In this document: positions 53,800-64,000 of the stretch, piece after piece
How the letters are laid out: every line of letters starts with the position of its first letter
Position numbering within the stretch: position 1 is the stretch's first letter
Source of the DNA: Deinococcus sp. Leaf326
GTDB lineage: Bacteria > Deinococcota > Deinococci > Deinococcales > Deinococcaceae
NCBI RefSeq assembly: GCF_001424185.1
Contig: NZ_LMOM01000013.1
Span: forward strand, 15,251-79,250
Reading direction: 5' to 3'
DNA length: 64,000 nucleotides
Translations under genes and position numbers: made by a program
Notes under the pieces: generated by a model
What the model saw: only the letters and a program-made list of their open reading frames with translations
Databases searched by the model: none
What the model was told of the DNA's origin: nothing

Positions 53800-53835
53800 G
53801 CCAGAAAGCGGGTGGACGGGTTCGGGCGTGGCCGC

Positions 53836-53841
53836 TAGACT
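53836..53841 (+). promoter_or_regulatory. Candidate -10 box TAGACT with a leader
   Basis: TAGACT, about 68 bases before the ATG at 53909, which has GAGGTGA as ribosome site. A leadered gene, unlike its neighbours. Confidence 0.45.
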
Positions 53842-53908
53842 CCCTGTCCCCGCCCCGCGTAGGGGCCCGCGCTGCCCTCACTTCTCGCCCGTCTCCCGAG
53901 GTGACCCG

Positions 53909-54634
53909 ATGACCCGTTCCCGCAAAACGCCCGCTGCTCCGGCTATACAGCGCCTGACCGTGACTTCCGGTCTCAAGGAACTCAAGCTGCTCAACAAGCG
54001 GATCGCCACCCGGATCGAGAACCTGCGCGCCATCCGCACCCGGCGGTCGAGCACCGAGGTCGTCGCGGGCGTGGGCCGCCAGGACTTCATGGAGCAGGCG
54101 CGCCAGGGGATGCAGGCCGCCGAGGCGCTTCTGGCCCGGCGCGACGCCATCAAGGCCGAGATCGTGCGCTCGAACGCGATCCACACGGTCACGGTCGGCA
54201 CCCAGACCATGACGGTCGCTGCCGCCATTGAGCGCAAGCGCGCCGCCGAGGCCGGACGCCGGGGCCGCTGCGCGGGCGAGGACACCGTACCCACACGCGA
54301 GACGCTGGTCGCCCACCTGCGGGCCCAGTACGCCCAGGCACTCGCTGATGAGGCCGCCCTGACGAACACGATGGAGGCCGAGCGCGAGACGCGCGTGAAC
54401 AGCTTCCTCAACCAGGAGCGCGGGGCGCGCGGCCAGAAGGAAACCGGCCTGGACACGCGCGCCATTGAGGAGGCGTACCGGGCCGCCAATACCCCGGTCA
54501 TTGACGACCCGCTGAACCTGTTGGGGCGCCTGGAGGCCATGCAGGAGGAGGTCGAGATCTTCGGCTCGGAGGTGGACCGCGTGCTCGACGAGCACAATGC
54601 CACCACCTTCATCGAGGTGCCCGCCTCGGCGTAG
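53909..54634 (+). CDS. Unrecognised helical cytoplasmic protein
   Basis: 241 residues from the ATG with GAGGTGA upstream. No signal peptide or membrane span. It is mainly helical and charged, with coiled-coil character at about residues 20-80 (GLKELKLLNKRIATRIENL) and 150-240 (DEAALTNTMEAERETRV, then NLLGRLEAMQEEVEIF). The ending VDEHNATTFIEV-like VLDEHNATTFIEVP may be a fixed family feature. I do not recognise the family. The shape recalls small phage or structural coiled-coil proteins, but I see no other phage gene. Confidence 0.65.
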   Translation: MTRSRKTPAAPAIQRLTVTSGLKELKLLNKRIATRIENLRAIRTRRSSTEVVAGVGRQDFMEQARQGMQAAEALLARRDAIKAEIVRSNAIHTVTVGTQTMTVAAAIERKRAAEAGRRGRCAGEDTVPTRETLVAHLRAQYAQALADEAALTNTMEAERETRVNSFLNQERGARGQKETGLDTRAIEEAYRAANTPVIDDPLNLLGRLEAMQEEVEIFGSEVDRVLDEHNATTFIEVPASA

Positions 54635-54740
54635 GGCCGGGTAGACTGTGGCTGGGCTGTCCGCGCGAAGGGCCGACGAAGGTGCCCGGTGTTCATCGCC
54701 AGAAAAGCGATCTTTTCCTTCCAGAAAAATGACCCGCAGG

Positions 54741-54814
54741 GTTCAGGCTTCAGGATTCAGGAGACAGGCTTCAGCGTTCAGGCGACGAAGGATTCAGGAA
54801 CACAGGTGTCAGGA
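54741..54814. repeat. Low-complexity TTCAGG repeat tract
   Basis: Five exact TTCAGG units (54742, 54749, 54756, 54777, 54793) with near copies TTCAGC and GTCAGG, spaced 7-21 bases. It lies in the gene-free stretch 54635-54969, which otherwise shows only the clpB-side terminator. Confidence 0.6.
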
Positions 54815-54926
54815 CTCCGCCGAATCTCGGATATCAGGGTCGCCCCGCCCCGGCAGGTCCGGGCGGGAGCAGGGAGACGGGTATCTCCCGGTCGGCACAC
54901 CCCCGAGCTGCGCGGCCAGCCCACAA

Positions 54927-54953
54927 ACAACCCCTCCATTACGGAGGGGTTGT
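54927..54953. terminator. Terminator of clpB
   Basis: A perfect 11-bp stem (54927-54937 with 54943-54953), loop ATTAC. On the minus strand the stem is followed by TTGTGG, so the T-run is short. It lies 16 bases beyond the clpB stop. Confidence 0.7.
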
Positions 54954-54969
54954 TGCTTGGGGGCCGGGC

Positions 54970-57528
<2,559 letters not shown>

Positions 57529-57576
57529 GTCGGAAACCTCCAGGCAGGGAGAGGAGTGGTCACGTTCACTCCCCCT

Positions 57577-57605
57577 ATTCTGAAACTTGAGTGTTGTTAT
57601 GTCAA
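57577..57605 (-). promoter_or_regulatory. Sigma-70-type promoter of clpB
   Basis: On the minus strand TTGACA (57605-57600), 17-base spacer, CAGAAT (57582-57577). The -35 lies inside the HAIR operator. Confidence 0.7.
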
Positions 57606-57606
57606 G
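57586..57606. promoter_or_regulatory. HAIR-type operator (HspR site) at clpB
   Basis: CTTGAGT, seven bases, TGTCAAG: one mismatch from the HAIR consensus CTTGAGT-N7-ACTCAAG. It overlaps the -35 and spacer, so HspR binding should repress clpB until heat stress. HspR control of clpB is known in Streptomyces and Deinococcus. Confidence 0.8.
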
Positions 57607-57653
57607 TTTATTGAGGTTTTATCTTGGTGCTCTAGGGCGCATTCGGGCCGGAT

Positions 57654-58193
57654 TCAGGGCTGCCCGACCTCCAGCGGCGGCGTGCTCAGGGTCACGTGCA
57701 GGCGCGGGAAATTCGCCGGGTTCAGCGGGTCGTCCGGCTCCAGTCCGGCCCACCTGGGCCGCGGGCAGGGAATTCCCTGGCAGGCCGGGGCAGGTAAGGG
57801 CTGACCCCTGCGCGGCCCGCTCGGCGTCGCTGCGCGGGTCACGGCTGTAGGTCAGGCTGACCGTCTGGGTCAGTTGTGCCGGCCGGTTCGGAAACGTGAC
57901 GGGGCGGCGCTGCAGCAGAAAGTCGTCGGGGAGCAGGAGCTGTGGGCGCTGCGCCAAGCTGAAACCGCAGGCCCGTGTAGAGGGCACGGCCGCGCCGTCC
58001 AGCTGCAGTTGTACCGCCAGCCCGCAGCCGGGCAGCCACAGCAGCAGCGTCTTCCGGCTGATATTCACGATCCTGAGAAGCACCTCGTGGGGACCGACTC
58101 GGCGCGCAGGTCGGGCGCGGCCTGGGCAAAGGTCACCACCAACAGGGCCGCCAGTCCCAGCCCAGTACAAGTACGGCGACGGGCGGCGAACAT
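57654..58193 (-). pseudogene. Broken gene for a secreted protein, two apparent frameshifts
   Basis: Three successive frames look coding. The first, from the ATG at 58193, gives a signal peptide (basic start, Leu/Val core, cleavage at AQA) and stops at 58065. The second frame holds VLLRIVNISRKTLLLWLPGC, then VQLQLDGAAVPSTRACGF and RPAQLTQTVSLTYSRD. The third gives WAGLEPDDPLNPANFPRLHV and ends at 57654 with EVGQP. Together they read as one beta-rich exported protein of about 175 residues. It could recall BsuPI-type inhibitor domains, a weak guess. Either the gene has decayed or the sequence has errors. A TAGGCT box lies five bases before the ATG. Confidence 0.55.
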
Positions 58194-58245
58194 GGCCCAG
58201 CCTACCCCGGCGGCTGGACGGAGCAGCGCGCAGTTGCCGGGCCAC

Positions 58246-58272
58246 AAAAAAAGCCGGGGCCGAAGCCCCAGC
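58246..58272 (-). terminator. Terminator of the liv operon
   Basis: On the minus strand an 8-bp stem with a TTCG loop (58272-58265 with 58260-58253), then TTTTTTT (58252-58246). It lies 20 bases after the livF stop. Confidence 0.93.
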
Positions 58273-58292
58273 AGGTGATCTGTCCCGGATGT

Positions 58293-59846
<1,554 letters not shown>

Positions 59847-59850
<4 letters not shown>

Positions 59851-61235
59851 CGTTCACTCCCCGTTCGCTCGTTCTCACCGCGGGTACTGAACCCCGGCGA
59901 CAGCACCTCGGCCGTGCCCGATTGCAGCGCGTTGTCGGCTTCCAGACTGTCGGGCGGCGGATCGTCGTCCTGGTGCATCTCGGCCTGACGTCGGGCGCTG
60001 GGCAGCAGGCCCTCGGGGCGGTAGAGCATCATGAGCACGAGCACGAGCCCGAAGATCAGGCGCTGGTACTTGCTGGGGTCGAGGTTGGGGTTGATGTTGG
60101 GGAAGCTGCCCTGGAGCACCTCACTGATGGTCGGCAGGACCATCAGGTTGAGCATGGTCACGACGACCGCGCCCAGCAGCACGCCGGCGATGTTGCCCAT
60201 GCCGCCCAGAATCACCATGCTCAGCACGCCGATGGACTGGAAGTAGTCGAAGCTCTTGGGGTCGATGAAGCTCTGCTTGGCCGCGAAGATCACGCCCATC
60301 GCGCCCGCAAAGGACGCGCCCGAGGCGAAGGCCAGCAGCTTGGTGCGCAGCAGGGGCACGCCCATCGCCTGCGCGGCGACCTCGTCCTCACGGATGGCGA
60401 TCCACGAACGGCCGATCTTCGAGCGGTCGAGGCGGTAGTTGACCAGAATGACGATGCCCACCACCACGAGCACGAGGATATACAGGAAGAACAGGCGGTA
60501 CTGATCGGGCGAGAAGCCCAGGCTGCCCGCCAGCGAGTTGAGCCACGGCACGGGCGCGCTCTCGATGGCGTCGATGCCCTGCGGCCCGTTGGTCACGTCG
60601 AGGTTGTTGGCGAAGATCCGGATCACTTCACCCAGGCCCAGCGTCACGATGGCGAGGTAGTCGCCCTTGAGCTTGAGGACCGGCAACCCGATGAGTACGC
60701 CCACGAGCGCCGCCGCGATCACCCCGAGCGGGATGAACAGCCAGAAGAAGTTGGCGTTGATGCCGGTGGCGAAAGCGGCGTTGCCACTCACCTCCGCGAA
60801 CTGCGGACTGCCGAACACGCCCCACAGGTACGCGCCGACGGCGAAGAAGGCGATGTACCCCAGGTCGAGCAGACCCGCAAGACCCACCACGATGTTGAGT
60901 CCCAGGGCCAGCGCCCCGAAGATGAGCATCTGGATCACCAGATCGAAATAGGACGTGTTGTCGCGGCCCATGAAGGGCAGCACGAACACGATGCCCAGCG
61001 CGAACACGGCCGTCTTGGCCCAGGGCGCGGCGCGCCACTGGTAAGCGAAGAGCAGCGAGAGCAGGAAGGCTCCGAACAGCACCGGCTGAAGCAGCCGCGC
61101 CGGGCCGTCGGTGATCGAGCCGCGCAGGAAGATGAGCAGGGCGGCCGTGACGGCGGCGTAGCCCAGCAGCGGCCAGGTACGGTCGGCCCCCTGAGGACCG
61201 CGCCGGAAAGGATTGTTGGCGGGAAGCGTCGTCAT
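59847..61235 (-). CDS. livM: Branched-chain amino-acid ABC transporter permease LivM
   Basis: 462 residues, longer than the usual 300-360 because of an N-terminal membrane extension of about 90 residues and a polar C-tail of about 40. The core shows GLNIVVGLAGLLDLGYIAFFAVGAY, then LKLKGDYLAIVTLGLGEVIRI, RSWIAIREDEVAAQAMG and KSFDYFQSIGVLSMVILGGMGNI. It forms the channel with LivH. It overlaps livG by four bases and starts one base after livH stops. Confidence 0.94.
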
Positions 61236-61236
61236 G

Positions 61237-62226
61237 TTACACCTTCTCCGCGGCCGAGCGGCCCAGCAGACCGGCCGGCTTGAGGAACAGAATCAGGATC
61301 AGGGCCAGGAAGGCGCCCAGGTCCTTGTACTCGGCCTTGATGGCCCCCAGCCAGTGCAGACCCGGCAGCGAACTGAAGAGGCTGATGACCCCCAGCAGCG
61401 TCTCGAGCCAGCCCAGCACCAGCCCGCCCAGCACCGCGCCGGGAATGCTGCCGATGCCGCCCAGCACCGCCGCCGTAAACGCCTTAATGCCCGGCAGCGT
61501 GCCGCTGTAGGCGTTCAGGGCCTGGTACTTCATGGCGAACATCACGCCGCCCAGGCCGCCGAGCGCGCCCCCGATCAGGAAGGTCAGGCTGATGATGCGG
61601 TTGGCGTCGATCCCCATCAGGCCCGAGGTCTGGCGGTCGTGGGCCACGGCGCGAATGGCGCGCCCGAGCTGCGTGCGGTTGACGAGCAGGTTCAGCCCGA
61701 TGAGCATGACGGCCGCCACCCCGATCAGGATCAGGTCCTTGACCTGAAGGTTCAGCAGCGAGATGTTGATGCCCAGCAGCGATGTGATGGGGTTGCTGAA
61801 GCCCTGGGGCAGCGGCACGCTCAGGTCGAACTGCCCGCGCAGGCCGACCAGGAAGCGCAGCAGGTCCTGCAAGATCAGCGAGACGCCGATCGCCGTAATC
61901 AGCGGCACGAGCCGCTGCGCGCCGCGAAGTGGCCGGTAGGCCAAGCGCTCGATGACCACGTTGAGCAGGCCCGAGACGGCCATGGCCGCGATACAGGCGA
62001 GGAGCAGTTTGAGATAGCCGTTCATGGTCGAGGCCTGCACGGCGTCGAAGACCAGGAAGCCGACGATGCCCCCGGCGATGAACACCTCGCTGTGCGCGAA
62101 GTTGATGAGCTGCAATACGCCGTACACCATGGTGTAGCCGAGCGCGATGATGGCGTACAGCACGCCGAGGCTCAGGCCGCCGACGAATACCTGCAACAGC
62201 ACGGTTCCGAAAGTTTGAAAGTCCAC
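61237..62226 (-). CDS. livH: Branched-chain amino-acid ABC transporter permease LivH
   Basis: 329 residues with about eight hydrophobic spans. It starts with LQVFVGGLSLGVLYAIIALGYTMVYGVLQLINFAHSEVF, the usual LivH opening, and has AVAHDRQTSGLMGIDANRII as its cytoplasmic loop and AAVLGGIGSIPGAVLGG near the end. It partners LivM. One base separates its stop from the livM start. It follows livJ by 175 bases containing a hairpin with a T-run. Confidence 0.95.
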   Translation of the reverse strand: MDFQTFGTVLLQVFVGGLSLGVLYAIIALGYTMVYGVLQLINFAHSEVFIAGGIVGFLVFDAVQASTMNGYLKLLLACIAAMAVSGLLNVVIERLAYRPLRGAQRLVPLITAIGVSLILQDLLRFLVGLRGQFDLSVPLPQGFSNPITSLLGINISLLNLQVKDLILIGVAAVMLIGLNLLVNRTQLGRAIRAVAHDRQTSGLMGIDANRIISLTFLIGGALGGLGGVMFAMKYQALNAYSGTLPGIKAFTAAVLGGIGSIPGAVLGGLVLGWLETLLGVISLFSSLPGLHWLGAIKAEYKDLGAFLALILILFLKPAGLLGRSAAEKV

Positions 62227-62352
62227 AAGTCACCCACCAATCAACGAGGCCAGAAACGAAATTCGGGACCGGAGGTCGCTGCGGACGCGGTCCCCAGATA
62301 TGCGAGGAGGGGAGGCCGGCGGTCTGCCTGCGCTCCCCTGCAAAAACCCTGC

Positions 62353-62394
62353 GTGCGGCCGGTTGCCCGGAAGGGTATGGGACCCCGGCCGCAC
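62353..62394 (-). terminator. Hairpin and attenuator between livJ and livH
   Basis: A 10-bp stem (62353-62362 with 62385-62394), read on the minus strand and followed by GCAGGGTTTTTGC. The T-run suggests partial termination, leaving more livJ than livHMGF message. Confidence 0.75.
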
Positions 62395-62401
62395 CCGCGT
62401 G

Positions 62402-63550
62402 TTACTGGCGAACGACGTTGACGGTGCCGGCGGTGCTGCGCGCGCCGTTCTTCACCGCGATGACGTACATCTTGGCGGTCTGGCGGTCGCCGTTCTTGTC
62501 GAACTTGACCTGACCGGTGACGACATTGAAGGTGCCGGTGCGCACGGCGGTCTCCACCTGGGTGCGGGTGGGAACCTTGTTGCCGGCGGCCTTGTAGGCG
62601 TTGAGCATGCCCTGAAGCGCGATCTTGGCCGAGTCGTAGCCCATGAGGCCGAAGCCCTGCATGTCGGTCTTGAAGGTGGTCTGGAAGCTGGCGGCCAGCG
62701 CCTTGGCGGCGGGCACAGCGTCCAGGGGGGGCGCGACGGTCGTGAAGTAGAGGTTGTTGGCGCCGGTGCCGGCGAGCTTGGTCAGGTCGTCGCTGTCGTA
62801 GCCGTCGCCGCCGACGATGGGCGTCTGGATGCCCTTGTCGCGCAGCTGCTTGGCGAAGGGACCGACCTGGCCGTACAGACCGCCGAAGTAGATGGCGTCG
62901 GGCTTGAGGGTCTGGATCTTGGTGATCAGGGCGGTGAAGTCGCGGTCCTCGGCGGCCACGCCTTCGCTCTGCACGATGGTCACGCCCTTGGCCTTCATGG
63001 CCTTCTCGGCCTGATCGGCGAGGCCCTGGCCGTAGGGGGTCTTGTCGTTCAGGACATAGACCTTCTTGGCCTTGAGGGTCCCCACCACGAAGTCGCCGCC
63101 AGCCGGGCCCTGGGCGTCGTCACGGGCGCACACGCGGTTCATGTTGGACAGCCCGCGGTCAGTGACCTTCTCGTTGGTGTTCGCGGGGCTGATCATCGCC
63201 ACGTGGCTGGGGGCCAGCACGGCGCTGGCCGGAATCGCCACACCGCTGTTCAGGGTGCCCACGACGCCTAGAACGGTGCGGTCGGCGACCACGCGGCGGG
63301 CAGCGGCGGTACCAGTGGCGGGGTCGGCCTGGTCGTCGTACGCGACGAGCGACAGCGTCATCCCGGCCTTGGCGAACTCGGCCTTCATCTCGTTGACGGC
63401 CAGCTGCGCGCCGTTCTTGATCTGAAGGCCCAGGTTGCTGCTGCTGCCCGACAGGGGGCTGATGGTGGCGAGCTTCACGACGGTGGCGGCGTTCGCGCTC
63501 CCCAGGGCCAGGGTGGTCAAAACGGTAAGGCTCAGGACGGTTTTCTTCAT
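62402..63550 (-). CDS. livJ: Branched-chain amino-acid binding protein LivJ type
   Basis: 382 residues. Signal peptide ends at ANA near residue 21. It starts VVKLATISPLSGSSSNLG and shows AQLAVNEM, YDDQADPATGTAAARRVVAD, VVGTLNSGVAIPAS, ISPANTN, YVLNDKTPYGQGLADQ and YFGGLYGQVGPFAKQL, all typical of Leu/Ile/Val binding proteins. GGAGGATT precedes the ATG. A consensus promoter lies 50 bases upstream. Exact ligand unknown. Confidence 0.95.
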   Translation of the reverse strand: MKKTVLSLTVLTTLALGSANAATVVKLATISPLSGSSSNLGLQIKNGAQLAVNEMKAEFAKAGMTLSLVAYDDQADPATGTAAARRVVADRTVLGVVGTLNSGVAIPASAVLAPSHVAMISPANTNEKVTDRGLSNMNRVCARDDAQGPAGGDFVVGTLKAKKVYVLNDKTPYGQGLADQAEKAMKAKGVTIVQSEGVAAEDRDFTALITKIQTLKPDAIYFGGLYGQVGPFAKQLRDKGIQTPIVGGDGYDSDDLTKLAGTGANNLYFTTVAPPLDAVPAAKALAASFQTTFKTDMQGFGLMGYDSAKIALQGMLNAYKAAGNKVPTRTQVETAVRTGTFNVVTGQVKFDKNGDRQTAKMYVIAVKNGARSTAGTVNVVRQ

Positions 63551-63601
63551 GGAATCCTCCGTAACTTCACTGCGCTCACGCGCTGTTGTGACGATAAGGC
63601 A

Positions 63602-63630
63602 ATTCTAGAGATGCCTTTATGAGATGTCAA
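63602..63630 (-). promoter_or_regulatory. Sigma-70-type promoter of the liv operon
   Basis: On the minus strand TTGACA (63630-63625), 17-base spacer, TAGAAT (63607-63602): one base off full consensus. The AT-rich stretch 63631-63938 beyond it holds no gene I can support. Confidence 0.9.
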
Positions 63631-63938
63631 TGCGTCTCTCACGGCTATTTGCGCCATCTGAAACGATTCCAGACGGCTAAATCTTATAAAAGTTGCGATG
63701 AGGCAGTATATACAAGCCCCAGCGTTGCGCCTTCTGTATAAAAATTCGCTCTTTATGGGTTTCCTGTCTATTTGGGAAACCGTCCTGCGGCAGCCCTCAT
63801 GAGAATCTGTAGTGTTGTGCCTGAATAGCAGGACTGTACCGCACCGGGCGCCCCATGTTCTGGGGACTTCCGGTCGTACAGGTGAAAAAACGTATCTGAT
63901 TAGCGACACCGCGAGCCGGACGGCCCCGTCACGTTCGC

Positions 63939-63944
63939 TAGGAT
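63939..63944 (+). promoter_or_regulatory. Leaderless -10 box TAGGAT
   Basis: TAGGAT, seven bases before the ATG at 63952. Confidence 0.55.
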
Positions 63945-63951
63945 GAGCAGC

Positions 63952-64000
63952 ATGGCCGCCCCACTGACGGAACAGGATCTCTACGAGATCATCCGCAAGC
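63952..64000 (+). CDS. Start of a gene running off the right edge
   Basis: The first 16 residues (MAAPLTEQDLYEIIRK) are in frame from an ATG placed by a leaderless -10 box. Too little is seen to name a product. A soluble start is suggested by the polar residues. Confidence 0.5.
   Translation, partial: MAAPLTEQDLYEIIRK

Noticed and set aside
54741..54814. CRISPR-like array
   Set aside because: Units are six bases with irregular spacing; no true repeat-spacer pattern and no cas gene.
57595..57611. Possible radiation/desiccation response motif near clpB (TTATGTCA)
   Set aside because: Only one half of the palindrome is present; the match is explained by the HAIR operator and -35 box.
63547..63909. 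Minus-strand open frame of 120 residues upstream of livJ
   Set aside because: It covers the consensus livJ promoter, has no ribosome site and no protein-like pattern.

Overview
The window is a GC-rich stretch of bacterial chromosome that reads as a Deinococcus species. The main clue is that at least fifteen genes have a TANNNT -10 box only 6-7 bases before the start codon, the leaderless-promoter layout known as common in Deinococcus. Gene content fits too: a multi-HRDC RecQ, a ClpB with an HspR-type (HAIR) operator, TAXI-TRAP and Liv transporters, and an LGFP-repeat protein. Genus and identities are inferred from sequence reading only; no database search was run. I see no rRNA, tRNA, CRISPR array, insertion sequence, prophage or origin.

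1-7 kb is a minus-strand block. It holds an envelope operon (small membrane protein, class A penicillin-binding protein, VWA-like protein, an unknown protein running off the left edge). Next to it is an operon of a large GHSLGG lipase followed by two tandem lipoprotein paralogues, the second of which is decaying. 7-15 kb is transport: an orphan sugar-type ABC ATPase, an amino-acid binding protein and permease without an ATPase, a TspO-related membrane protein, and a dipeptide ABC operon. 15-34 kb is mostly housekeeping: recQ, a DUF1622 protein, a HAD phosphatase, a PhzF protein, an LGFP-repeat protein, MarR, gnd, cupin-alaX, a 5'-nucleotidase lipoprotein, glgP, an EamA exporter, proB and proA.

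34-35 kb holds a small AT-rich islet directly after ispH, with a frameshifted acidic gene and a tiny ORF, the clearest sign of transfer in the window. 35-43 kb carries a phospholipase D-like secreted protein, aroE overlapped by a CHASE-PAS histidine kinase and a receiver-kinase hybrid, and an OsmC protein. 43-54 kb carries a lipoprotein, a TAXI-TRAP uptake pair, a GlnQ-type ATPase, an MFS carrier, an M42 peptidase, an acetamidase/formamidase, a ClC channel with an altered gate motif, and two uncharacterised proteins. 54-64 kb has clpB, a broken secreted-protein gene and the livJHMGF branched-chain amino-acid operon.

Two themes run through the window. Every transporter operon in which a binding-protein gene precedes its permease has a GC-rich hairpin in the gap, which probably sets binding protein above permease. 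Most monocistronic or first-in-operon genes appear to be leaderless, while secreted binding proteins and chaperones use normal leaders with strong Shine-Dalgarno sites and, in three cases, recognisable -35/-10 promoters.
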